Position numbers and translations under genes: made by a program | The notes under the pieces: model-generated | The model's database searches: none | The model's input: only the letters and a program-made list of their open reading frames with translations | What the model was told of the DNA's origin: nothing | Source: MGIIa-L3 sp038150305 | GTDB lineage: Archaea; Thermoplasmatota; Poseidoniia; Poseidoniales; Poseidoniaceae | Direction of reading: 5' to 3' | NCBI GenBank assembly: GCA_038150305.1 | Contig: JAYOTG010000004.1 | Location: 1-64,000, forward strand | DNA: 64,000 nt | Shown here: piece after piece, positions 26,507 to 34,553 of the stretch | Layout of the letters: every line of letters starts with the position of its first letter | How positions within the stretch are numbered: the stretch's first letter is position 1

Positions 26507-27736
26507 ATGGGGGACCATTTCGGCGGCGATGGGGGGGATGAGATGCCGGTGAAGTTCGGACCCGCGGGCGTCCCGCTTTCGTGCAAAGGACGCACCATTG
26601 TCGAAGGCATGGACGACATCATCGCCCTCGGCCTTGAGACCATGGAGGCGCAGACCGTCCGCATGATTCAGCCTCAGCACTTCGACCAGTACTGGCAAGC
26701 GGGCGTGCTCGCGGAAAAGACCGGGTTCGAGATGAACATCCACGGGCCCTACTACAGCGAGTTGCTCGGCGGCCGCGTTGAGCTCGGCCGCTCGCTGGCC
26801 AAGATTGAGGCCACGCTGCAAGCCGCCCGCACCATCAACGCCCGGCACGTCACGCTCCACACCGGCCACTACGGCGAGACCGGACGCGGCCGGGAAACCA
26901 ACGAAACCGTGGCCAACGTGTTCGCCAGCGTGGTCGATCGCCTCGAAGCCATCTGGCACGACGACGATGACGAGTTCCCCGTCTTCCCATGGATTAAGAA
27001 CGGAACGCCGTCGAAGGTCGGCATCGAGACCTCCGGTCGCCAAGAGTTGTGGGGCAGCCTCGAAGAGGTGCTCGAAGTGGTCAACCACGTGGAGGGCACC
27101 ATCCCTGTGCTGAACATGGCCCACATCCACGCCCGTGGGCACGGGAGCATGAGGACGTCCGAAGACTATGGCGAACTGTTCGACCAAGTGCGAGAGACCA
27201 TCGGCACCAAGGAATTCTACTGCCACTTCTCCGGCGTGGACCACCGCGGCGGTAACGCACAGTTCTACACCCAGATCAAGAAGTCCGACCTCAACTTTGA
27301 GCCCCTGGCGGAATTCATCGTTGAAGATGGCGGCTGGCTCGACATCACCCTCATCTCGGACTCACCGTTGCTCGAACACGACGCGATGTACATGCTCCAA
27401 AGCATCGAGAAATCCCGCCACAAGCAAATCGAGCGGAAGGCGCGTGAAGACCGTCGCCGAGCGTTGGCCCTCCAAACCGGAGCAAGCGTCGAGGACCTGA
27501 AAGCCCGCGAAGCGGAACAAGCCGCCTTGCGTACCGGCCAAAAGGCCCCCGAAGCAGCCGAAGAGCCAACGCCAGCACCTGCGGCTGAGGTCGAAGCAAC
27601 CCCAGAGCCCGAAGAAGCCCCCAAGAAGGCGGCATCGAAGGGCAAGAAAGCCACGAAGACCAAGGCGGCAAAGAAAGACGAAAAGGCGGAAGACGACGTC
27701 TTCGACTTCGAGGAAGACGACGACGACCTGTTCTGA
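26507..27736 (+). CDS. Endonuclease IV-like TIM-barrel protein with charged C-terminal tail
   Basis: 409 residues from ATG 26507 (GGAAAGGG 6 bases upstream; ATG 26543 is an alternative). Residues about 15-290 follow the AP endonuclease 2 / endonuclease IV barrel: EMNIHGPYYSEL, HVTLHTGHYG, KVGIETSGRQELWG, NMAHIHARGHGS, and CHFSGVDHRGGN supply the His/Glu/Asp metal ligands. Endonuclease IV cuts at abasic sites with three Zn2+. The last 100 residues are a Lys/Glu/Ala/Pro low-complexity tail (PEAAEEPTPAPAAEV, KKAASKGKKATKTKAAKK) ending in an Asp/Glu-rich stretch, not part of standard Nfo. It is divergent from ribB. DNA repair is likely, though a sugar isomerase relative is possible. Confidence 0.75.
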   Translation: MGDHFGGDGGDEMPVKFGPAGVPLSCKGRTIVEGMDDIIALGLETMEAQTVRMIQPQHFDQYWQAGVLAEKTGFEMNIHGPYYSELLGGRVELGRSLAKIEATLQAARTINARHVTLHTGHYGETGRGRETNETVANVFASVVDRLEAIWHDDDDEFPVFPWIKNGTPSKVGIETSGRQELWGSLEEVLEVVNHVEGTIPVLNMAHIHARGHGSMRTSEDYGELFDQVRETIGTKEFYCHFSGVDHRGGNAQFYTQIKKSDLNFEPLAEFIVEDGGWLDITLISDSPLLEHDAMYMLQSIEKSRHKQIERKAREDRRRALALQTGASVEDLKAREAEQAALRTGQKAPEAAEEPTPAPAAEVEATPEPEEAPKKAASKGKKATKTKAAKKDEKAEDDVFDFEEDDDDLF

Positions 27737-27816
27737 ACAGGCCAAAACCGAACTTCTCAGAGCGCTTCGGTAGGGTTCCGCTTAAGACGCCAGCGGGCGC
27801 CGTTCATCCGGTCATC

Positions 27817-28812
27817 ATGGCACGCATCGCCGTCCTTGGGCTTGGAAATTGGGGGACGGCCATCGCTCGCTTGTGGCTCCAGGACGGCCACAGCGTGAAC
27901 GGTTGGACGATCGAAGACGAGGTCTATGCTTCCATCATGACCGACGGCGTCAACGAGAAGTACCTCCCGAACCGTTCGCTCAAGGGCTTGGAAGTCACCA
28001 TGCGCATCGAAGACGCCATCCATGACGCTGAAATTGTGGTGCTGGCCGTCCCTTCCGCGCATATCCTCGACGTGGTCGAGTCGCTGCTGCCTCACCTCAG
28101 GCCAGGTCACGTGCTGCTCGATTTGGCCAAGGGCCTCGCACCTGGGAAGCGCCTCATCTCAGAGGCCATCGAAGGCATGCTCGAAGCGAACAACATGACC
28201 AATGCGCTGGCGGTCTTGACCGGCCCCACCATCGCGCCTGAAGCGGCGGACGGCGTGATGACCACGGCCTTGGTCGCCAGTTCGGATCTTTCCATTGCCA
28301 CGCGATTGGCAAACACCCTCACCACACCGACCTTCGTGCTTCATCCCGCCAGCGATCCGGTCGGCGCCGAACTTTGGGGCGCGTTCAAGAACGTCGTCGC
28401 CCTTGCTTGCGGACTTGTGGACGGGCTCAAGCAGGTCGGGACCATCGGCGGTGACAACCTCAAGGCCGCCATTTTCTCGGCCGGATTCAAGGAAGGGTGC
28501 CTCGTCCTTCCACAACTCGGAGCACGCGCCGATGTCGCCTTTGGACCCGCAGGGCTGGGTGACCTCTACGTGACGGCGACCTCACCTCACGGACGCAACC
28601 GCGCCATGGGTGAAAAATTGGGTAAGGGCCTGACCCTTGAGCAAGCCCTCGACGAGATGCACATGGTCGCTGAAGGCGTCCGTGCCGCACGGATGTTCAA
28701 GCAACGTTCCGAAGACATGGGCATGGACCTGCCCTTCGTGGCCGCCCTCAACGACCTCCTCGACGGGACCATCTCGCCGGAGGAGTGTTGCCGTCGGATG
28801 GTCAACCTCTGA
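27817..28812 (+). CDS. gpsA: sn-Glycerol-3-phosphate dehydrogenase [NAD(P)+]
   Basis: 331 residues. The NAD site is IAVLGLGNWGTAIA, followed by VPSAHILDVV and LAKGLAPGKRLISE. The catalytic Lys lies in GAFKNVVALACGLVDGL, and LGDLYVTATSPHGRNRAMGEKLG completes the family pattern. It reduces dihydroxyacetone phosphate to sn-glycerol-3-phosphate, the bacterial lipid-backbone stereoisomer. Typical archaea build membranes on sn-glycerol-1-phosphate. Marine Group II genomes have been reported to have GpsA and to lack the archaeal G1P dehydrogenase, so this is a marker of the lineage's odd lipid gene set, or of glycerol metabolism. CTTAAG about 31 bases before the ATG may be the TATA region. Confidence 0.92.
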   Translation: MARIAVLGLGNWGTAIARLWLQDGHSVNGWTIEDEVYASIMTDGVNEKYLPNRSLKGLEVTMRIEDAIHDAEIVVLAVPSAHILDVVESLLPHLRPGHVLLDLAKGLAPGKRLISEAIEGMLEANNMTNALAVLTGPTIAPEAADGVMTTALVASSDLSIATRLANTLTTPTFVLHPASDPVGAELWGAFKNVVALACGLVDGLKQVGTIGGDNLKAAIFSAGFKEGCLVLPQLGARADVAFGPAGLGDLYVTATSPHGRNRAMGEKLGKGLTLEQALDEMHMVAEGVRAARMFKQRSEDMGMDLPFVAALNDLLDGTISPEECCRRMVNL

Positions 28813-28851
28813 GGGCGAATCCCTCATGTGCCCCGGCCTCGTCCACATCAC

Positions 28852-29064
28852 ATGGCCGACTTGACCGAACTCGAAGAGCGCCTGCATGCATGGCTCGTGG
28901 AGAGCGATTTCGAAACGGTGGCGTGGAGCACCAAGAAAGCGGCCAAGGCCTTCAAGGTCGAAGAAGAAGCCATCCTTGAAGCGGTGGCCAACCTGACGCG
29001 GAAGCTTCCGCAACGCATCCAAGTGTCCTACGCCGACGGTGCCATGCACATTGCGGCCGAGTGA
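28852..29064 (+). CDS. Small protein, winged-helix-like
   Basis: 70 residues from ATG 28852. Two helices (LTELEERLHAWLVESD, and STKKAAKAFKVEEEAILEAVANLTRKL) are followed by two short strands (IQVSYADGAMHIAAE), which is the order of a small winged helix. No DNA-binding residues stand out and no family is recognised. It follows gpsA by 39 bases in the same direction and its stop abuts the end of convergent phnE. Confidence 0.5.
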   Translation: MADLTELEERLHAWLVESDFETVAWSTKKAAKAFKVEEEAILEAVANLTRKLPQRIQVSYADGAMHIAAE

Positions 29065-29973
29065 TCATTCCTCGTCATCGCCGTGGGACAGCGCGGCTGC
29101 GGGCAAGAACACCGACCACCACGAGGGACGCTGAACGTCACGCTCATCGGTGAACACCGAGCGGGCGAGGATGGACGCTTGGTCCAGAAGCAAAACAGCG
29201 ACGAAGATGATGATGAGGTAGGCCACGACCTTGTCGTACTGCAAGAAACGCAAATACAGGTTGATGTAATATCCAATGCCACCTGCACCGACAATGCCGA
29301 TGACTGTCCCGTGCCTGACGTTGTACTCGAACATGAAAATCGTTTGAGAAATCAAGCCGTTGGCCGCCTCAGGAAGCACCACCCCAAGGTTCCGCTCCAA
29401 CCAACCGTGGCCCACCGCGCGCGAGGCGTCGAGCGGACCTCGGTCCAATCCTTCGATGGCTTCGTACTGCAGCTTGCCGAGGTAACCGACGGTGTACACC
29501 GTCATGGCGAGGATGCCGGCCAGTGGGCCAAGCCCGATCAAGATGACAAAGAAAATCGCCCACACGATGCTGGGCAAACTCCGGCAAGCAGCGAGCACAC
29601 CGCGGGTCAGGAAGGTCACGGGTGTCGGGTTCAAGTTCCTGGCCGCAGCGAGGGAAAGCGGCAGCGACAACATCGTTCCAAACACCGTGGCGATGAAGGC
29701 AATCTTCAGGGTTTCAACCATCCCAATGTACGCGGTTGAACACGCGATGTCGCGCCATCCGTCATGAGGGCAGACCGGGTAGGCCTGAGGCTGCAACACG
29801 CTCCAGTCCGGTGGCCACACCGACTCACGCCAAAACGCGCGAAGGTTGTCGAAACCGTTGGCTAGCCGGCCCCAATCTTGGACCATGCCGTCGGCCATGC
29901 GAAGCGCGAGCAGGACGAGACCGACCACCATCAACGGCCAACGCCATTGGCGAAGCAGGGCCTTGCCGGTCAT
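29065..29973 (-). CDS. phnE: Phosphonate-type ABC transporter permease
   Basis: 302 residues with six membrane helices. The permease signature is VVLPEAANGLISQTIFMFEYNVRHGTVIGIVGAGGIG, close to the PhnE/PtxC consensus; YEAIEGLDRGPLDASRAVGHGW is the coupling region. Forms the membrane channel for phosphonate or phosphite import. It overlaps phnC by 4 bases and is the last gene of phnD-phnC-phnE. No C-P lyase, phosphonatase or phosphite dehydrogenase is visible in the window, so the imported compound is unresolved. Confidence 0.92.
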   Translation of the reverse strand: MTGKALLRQWRWPLMVVGLVLLALRMADGMVQDWGRLANGFDNLRAFWRESVWPPDWSVLQPQAYPVCPHDGWRDIACSTAYIGMVETLKIAFIATVFGTMLSLPLSLAAARNLNPTPVTFLTRGVLAACRSLPSIVWAIFFVILIGLGPLAGILAMTVYTVGYLGKLQYEAIEGLDRGPLDASRAVGHGWLERNLGVVLPEAANGLISQTIFMFEYNVRHGTVIGIVGAGGIGYYINLYLRFLQYDKVVAYLIIIFVAVLLLDQASILARSVFTDERDVQRPSWWSVFLPAAALSHGDDEE

Positions 29974-30635
29974 TCCGCTGCCTCCTGATGCAGACGACCG
30001 TCCCGCACCAGCAGGACGCGGTCCGCCAGTTCGCAGGCTCGAGCAAGGTCATGCTCGATCATCACCAAAGCGGCACCGCGAGCGCGAACGTCACCGATGA
30101 CGGCCTCAGCCACCGCGCGCATCGTGTCTTCGTCCAACTCGCCGAGAAATTCGTCAGCAAGCAAGACCGTGGGCTGTTGCGCAAGCGTTCGTGCCGTGGC
30201 CACCCGACGTTGTTGCCCTCCGGAGAGGCGGCGGATGGGCTCATTCATTTTCTCAACGAGGCCAATGCGTTCGACGGCGTTGTTGGCACGGGCCCGAGCC
30301 TCGGAGGAGAAAGGCCACCAGGCGGAGGCGCTGCCGGCGAGGGCACCCAGCATCACGTTGTGGGCGACCGAGGCATGGCGCACCAAGCCAAGCCGCTGTG
30401 GGACATATCCAAGCCATCCTCGTTCTGGCCGCGGGGCATCGCCGTAGGTGACCGAACCAGAGAGCGGTGGCACGAGTCCAGCCAGGGTGCGGATCAGCGT
30501 GGTTTTTCCAATGCCAGAGGGCCCAGTCACCGCAACGACTTCACCCGGAAAGAGGGAAAGGTCCACCTGAGAAAGAAGAGGAGCATCAGCGCTGAAGCCG
30601 ACCTCCAAACCTTCCGCCCGAAGAAGTGCTCTCAT
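29970..30635 (-). CDS. phnC: Phosphonate-type ABC transporter ATP-binding protein
   Basis: 221 residues. Walker A is GPSGIGKTTL, signature RLSGGQQRRVATARTL, Walker B VLLADEFLGELD, and the H-loop is in MIEHDLA. Shorter than many PhnC proteins (about 250), but all ATPase motifs are intact. Begins 9 bases after phnD. Confidence 0.9.
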   Translation of the reverse strand: MRALLRAEGLEVGFSADAPLLSQVDLSLFPGEVVAVTGPSGIGKTTLIRTLAGLVPPLSGSVTYGDAPRPERGWLGYVPQRLGLVRHASVAHNVMLGALAGSASAWWPFSSEARARANNAVERIGLVEKMNEPIRRLSGGQQRRVATARTLAQQPTVLLADEFLGELDEDTMRAVAEAVIGDVRARGAALVMIEHDLARACELADRVLLVRDGRLHQEAAE

Positions 30636-30644
30636 GCTGCCGCC

Positions 30645-31715
30645 TCAAGCGCTGTCGATGCTGTATTTTCCGTCAAAGTAGGCCTCGATGCCGGGGATGT
30701 ACATGATGGCCTCAGAATAGGTCCCGAGGTGTTCTTCCGCGGTCACGTTGACCAAACCTGGGGTGTTGAGCACGTGCTCGAGCACCGGGGCGGCCAACGG
30801 ATCGGCGCTCATCCCAACGAGGGCTGCACGTACGGCTGCAGCCTTCTCTGCGTCCATTGCATCTGGATTGTACATCACGGGATGACTGGGCGCTTGACCA
30901 AAGGCGGGCAGAGCAACGTAACGGTCACGGTCAAGGCACCACGCCTCGTTCACCGAAGCATTCGTGTTCGAGCAGTAGACATCGATGGTGCTGTCCTTGG
31001 CAAAAGCCACGTCACCACGGCCCTCGGAGAGGCACTTCACCGCACCGGCGTAGCCGTAGTAGGGCGTGCCTGATTCGGGAATGGAGGCGTTTTCGTTGAA
31101 GAAGGAGAAGATGGTGTCTCGAAGGGATTCAATGTCGTCCTCGTCGCCGACCACTTCCGCGTAGCCTTGGCCGATGATGTACCCCATCGGGAACAGCATC
31201 CCGGCCGACTTCAGCCATCCTGTGTGGCACGACGTGGTTCCTTCAAGCAGCGCGAACGGGTCGGTCTTTGGATCGTCGTCGAGGGCGGCTTCTGCCATGG
31301 CGCTGTCGTTCAGCACCCATGCATGGGCGGTGTAATGGGTGCGGCCATCCGATTTCTGATCGGCGGCCAACACGTCCAAGCCGTATTGCTGCCAACCGAC
31401 CCAGGCCGCCCCGCCGTCCATGATGGCGATGTCAGCGTTCCCGAAGCGCAAGGCTTCGAGCATCGCACCCTCGGATTGGGCGGTGTAGAGTTCCACCTTC
31501 ATGTCGAGCACAGCGCTCAGGTAGTCCGCCAGAGCCTGCGGGTTCTCGTCCACGGTAGCGTAATCATCGCGCACCTCGTAGGCGACGACCAATGTGTCCT
31601 CACCGACGTCATCCGTACCAAGGCATCCTGCCAGCGGCATCACGAGCAGAAGCCCGAACAAAAATCCTGCTTTCAACGTCGTCGACGTTGTCATCATGAG
31701 GTTCACGTTCGGCAT
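30645..31715 (-). CDS. phnD: Phosphonate/phosphite-binding lipoprotein
   Basis: 356 residues with a lipoprotein signal ending in MPLAGC (lipobox Cys31), so it is tethered outside the membrane. The PhnD-type core shows NADIAIMDGGAAWVGW, GTTSCHTGW, and GRGDVAFAKDST, the phosphate-group binding region of phosphonate/phosphite binding proteins. The typical C-terminal helix near the end is present. It is first in a three-gene operon, with a palindrome just upstream (31728-31743). Ligand identity (methylphosphonate, 2-aminoethylphosphonate or phosphite) cannot be told from sequence alone. Confidence 0.9.
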   Translation of the reverse strand: MPNVNLMMTTSTTLKAGFLFGLLLVMPLAGCLGTDDVGEDTLVVAYEVRDDYATVDENPQALADYLSAVLDMKVELYTAQSEGAMLEALRFGNADIAIMDGGAAWVGWQQYGLDVLAADQKSDGRTHYTAHAWVLNDSAMAEAALDDDPKTDPFALLEGTTSCHTGWLKSAGMLFPMGYIIGQGYAEVVGDEDDIESLRDTIFSFFNENASIPESGTPYYGYAGAVKCLSEGRGDVAFAKDSTIDVYCSNTNASVNEAWCLDRDRYVALPAFGQAPSHPVMYNPDAMDAEKAAAVRAALVGMSADPLAAPVLEHVLNTPGLVNVTAEEHLGTYSEAIMYIPGIEAYFDGKYSIDSA

Positions 31716-31727
31716 TCAATCCCCTGG

Positions 31728-31743
31728 TTTAGGGCGCCCTAAA
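31728..31743. promoter_or_regulatory. Perfect 16-base palindrome in the phnD promoter, candidate operator
   Basis: TTTAGGGCGCCCTAAA lies 13 bases before the phnD ATG. A further half-site, GCCCTAAA, is at 31770-31777 at the end of the upstream gene. An AT-rich AATTTTAGG on the minus strand overlaps the palindrome and could be a TATA element. A perfect site plus a half-site fits a dimeric repressor, perhaps phosphorus-responsive; that is inference. Confidence 0.6.
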
Positions 31744-31772
31744 ATTCGGATGGATATGAAGTTTCGTCTGCC

Positions 31773-32708
31773 CTAAACTTCTGTGCTTCGGGCCGCCCAC
31801 CAGCGCTCAACTTCCTCCTCAGCCAACGGATCTGAGGCCAACAGAGGGTGCCCCACCGGGCGAACCACGGTGAGCATTTCCAGGCTTCCGAAGCCCTCGC
31901 CCGGAGCGGCGATGAGGACCACTTCACCGACTTTGACGCCGTCCCCGCTGGCCGACAAATCGGACGTGACGTCCCAGCGTCGAACCGCAAGTTGGGTGAA
32001 ATCTCCGTCCAGTCGGTAGGTGCTGGTCGATGCTTCGCCCTTGACTGGAACAAGCTGCAGGGTGTCCTCGTCCACTGGGACAGGAAGCGGGGCGGATTCG
32101 GTCAGCAGAAGCACGGTATCGCGCATCTCCCGTTCGGCCATGTTGAGGACGTCTGCAAGGAACAACACACCGCCCGACATCCCGGTGGCGGTCCCCTGCC
32201 ACGGAACACGCATCGTAGAGACGGTGACCACCGCCACGTCAACGCCGTCTCGGTCTCCCGTCAACAGGTGGTGCTGTTCCTCGATGTGCGGCCAAGGAAA
32301 CCCTGCACCCTCCACGGATTCAATGGGCGCACCAAAACCGGCCACAGCGGTCGGTGCGGGTGGAGGCAAGAGGCCGACCAACAGGAGACCGACCAGCACG
32401 GACCCGACCATGCCCCAGCGAGGCAGGCGCTCATCGACCCATGCAGCGCGCCCTGCAGGGCTGATCCACGACACGGCGAACACCACCAGGCCGACGAGAA
32501 GCCATCCTCCAGGGACCACCCACCACGCCACGAGGAGGGCACAAAGCACGTACAGGCGGAGGCGCCGATCTCCGACTGGACGAAAGAGGCCTTCAGCGGG
32601 CTCCGGTTCATCCGGCCGCGCCCTCCTCTGATGGATGAGGAGGTCAACGCCAACCACCACGGCCAGCATCACCACCGTCGGGAACCAATCGAGCATGGGC
32701 TTCAGCAT
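31773..32708 (-). CDS. Membrane protein with large external domain
   Basis: 311 residues from ATG 32708. Four or so membrane helices lie in residues 1-115, followed by a long extracytoplasmic region. That region includes beta-rich stretches (TSTYRLDGDFTQLAVRRWDV, VKVGEVVLIAAPGEGFG) and a hydrophobic patch in VAVVTVSTMRV. It resembles sortase-like or integral membrane peptidoglycan-type signal proteins only in layout; the family is not recognised. It ends at the phnD palindrome half-site and starts 59 bases from a divergent ABC transporter gene. Confidence 0.5.
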   Translation of the reverse strand: MLKPMLDWFPTVVMLAVVVGVDLLIHQRRARPDEPEPAEGLFRPVGDRRLRLYVLCALLVAWWVVPGGWLLVGLVVFAVSWISPAGRAAWVDERLPRWGMVGSVLVGLLLVGLLPPPAPTAVAGFGAPIESVEGAGFPWPHIEEQHHLLTGDRDGVDVAVVTVSTMRVPWQGTATGMSGGVLFLADVLNMAEREMRDTVLLLTESAPLPVPVDEDTLQLVPVKGEASTSTYRLDGDFTQLAVRRWDVTSDLSASGDGVKVGEVVLIAAPGEGFGSLEMLTVVRPVGHPLLASDPLAEEEVERWWAARSTEV

Positions 32709-32767
32709 GTGCTGCGTCCCACCAACGTTCAAGCCTGCGGCCTGCGTGGGTGAAGTGAGGTTGGTCC

Positions 32768-33682
32768 ATGCAGGTGACGCTCCAACTCGAAGGCGTCACC
32801 TTCCGCCATCTTGTGCCGGACCGAAAACGTCGGTTCCGCCGCAAACTCGGCCCGGGCATCCACGACCTGAACCTGGCACTTGGGCGTGGCGAATTGGTGG
32901 GCCTCGTCGGGCGGAATGGCGCAGGAAAATCCACGCTCCTCAAGGTCATGGCCGGCATTTTGCCGGCGCGCGAAGGCGCCATCTTGGACAAAAAAGGGAG
33001 CGCGCAAAGCCCACACTCCCTTCGACAATTGGTCGGCCACATGCCTGAGCAAGTGCGCTGGCAGGGCAAGCGCACGCCTCACGCTATGCTCGAAGAATTG
33101 GCGGTGATGGACGGTGGACGGTTGGACTTGGTCGAGGGAGCGATTCGCTTGGTCGGGCTTCAGGAACAGGCGCACCTTCCGATGGACGGGCTGAGCCAAG
33201 GGATGCGGCAGCGGCTCACGTTGGCCTCAGCGATGCTCGGAAGCCCGGACGTTCTGCTCCTCGATGAGCCCTACAACGGACTTGACCCCGCCGCCGCACG
33301 CAGCCTCACGCGCGTCCTGACGAGGTTGGCCCAGCGCGGCGTCAGCGTGGTGATTTCCTCCCACCACTTGCACCAACTCGAAGGGGTGGTGAATCGGTTG
33401 CTGCTTTTGGATCGTGGACGGTTGGTTGGCGAAGGCTCTGCGGTCGGTTTGGCCGATGATCTCGGCATCAAGCGCCCATGGTACACCGTGGTCGAAGGGG
33501 GCAAACCGGACGTGGACGCCAAAATCGTGGCCCAGGGCCGGGGGCGGTGGTGCATCATCGGACCACGGATGACCCCTGAATTCCTCGCTTCACTCAAGGG
33601 TGCAGTGGTCCTGGAGCACGGTCGACGGAAGGTCAACCTCGCTGACGTGCTCGACCGCATCACGGAGGATGAGGAAGAATGA
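32768..33682 (+). CDS. ABC exporter ATP-binding protein
   Basis: 304 residues. Walker A GRNGAGKSTLLKV, signature LSQGMRQRLTLAS, Walker B VLLLDEPYNGLD and H-loop SSHHLHQLEG are intact. The arrangement with one following integral membrane gene (4-base overlap) is the ABC-2 exporter type. The C-terminal 80 residues (after the ATPase core) form an extra domain of DUF4162-like position. Substrate unknown; candidates are the secreted protein at 34554 or an envelope component. Confidence 0.85.
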   Translation: MQVTLQLEGVTFRHLVPDRKRRFRRKLGPGIHDLNLALGRGELVGLVGRNGAGKSTLLKVMAGILPAREGAILDKKGSAQSPHSLRQLVGHMPEQVRWQGKRTPHAMLEELAVMDGGRLDLVEGAIRLVGLQEQAHLPMDGLSQGMRQRLTLASAMLGSPDVLLLDEPYNGLDPAAARSLTRVLTRLAQRGVSVVISSHHLHQLEGVVNRLLLLDRGRLVGEGSAVGLADDLGIKRPWYTVVEGGKPDVDAKIVAQGRGRWCIIGPRMTPEFLASLKGAVVLEHGRRKVNLADVLDRITEDEEE

Positions 33683-34509
33683 GTCCAGCTGCCCGCGTGG
33701 CGTGGCTGACCGGACGACGTGCTGCACGGCAGTGGATGTCCACGCGAACCGTGGTGGCCCTACCGTTGCTGTTGCTGGCCATTCCCGGTTCGGCATGGGG
33801 CCTCTCCGACCCAAACACCACCCTGCCCGCGGACATCCCGTTGGACACGCCGATGCAGATGCTGTTCGTCTCAAGCCTGTTCGTGCTCTTGACCGCAACG
33901 CTGTCGGCGGTCCTCTATGCGTGGGACGGCGTGAGCCGAGACCGCGCCTCAGGTGTGCTTGAGGTCCACCTCGGGCGCGGCATGGGCCGCCGGGGACAGG
34001 CGACGGTCATCGCGGCCAGCCACCTCATGGTGACCACCCTCCCCGTTTTGCTGCTCGCCGTGGTGGCGGTCTTCATCATTCGAATGCGCACCGGAGCCTG
34101 GGCGTCCTTGGGGGACAGCGTGGTCTTCCTTGGGTCCACGGCTTTGGTGGTGACCTGGTACACGAGCATCGCGCTGCTGGCATCGTCGTATGCCCGCGAC
34201 CAAGGCACCGCCATCGCCTTCGGTGTCGGCGTGTGGTTCCTGTTCACCATGCTCTGGCTCCTGGTCACCAGCGTGCTTGCAGGCCTTGCTGGCATCGAGG
34301 TCGGATCGACCGCCAACGCCCAGTGGGTGCAATTCGAGGCCGTGGTGGATTTGCTTTCTCCAAACGGCGTCTACCATCACCTGCTGGAACTCCGCTTGGA
34401 CGGTGTGGACCGCGGGCTCGGCCCCTTCCCGGTGCTCGTCGCGGCCTTGGCGTGGACCGTCGTGCCCCTGTGGTGGTTCCAACGCCGCATAGAACGACTG
34501 GTCCCATAA
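33679..34509 (+). CDS. ABC-2 type exporter permease
   Basis: 276 residues with six membrane helices, including MLFVSSLFVLLTATLSAVLYA and TVIAASHLMVTTLPVLLLAVVAVF. ABC-2 permeases form the membrane channel for export of polysaccharide, lipid, protein or drug. The start overlaps the ATPase stop by 4 bases (ATGA), so the two are translationally coupled. A clear AYxxGxxG-type coupling element is not evident, as in many divergent members. Confidence 0.75.
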   Translation: MSPAARVAWLTGRRAARQWMSTRTVVALPLLLLAIPGSAWGLSDPNTTLPADIPLDTPMQMLFVSSLFVLLTATLSAVLYAWDGVSRDRASGVLEVHLGRGMGRRGQATVIAASHLMVTTLPVLLLAVVAVFIIRMRTGAWASLGDSVVFLGSTALVVTWYTSIALLASSYARDQGTAIAFGVGVWFLFTMLWLLVTSVLAGLAGIEVGSTANAQWVQFEAVVDLLSPNGVYHHLLELRLDGVDRGLGPFPVLVAALAWTVVPLWWFQRRIERLVP

Positions 34510-34553
34510 GCCAGCGAGCGAGGGTTGAAGCCTCAAGGGGCCCACCGCGAGTC

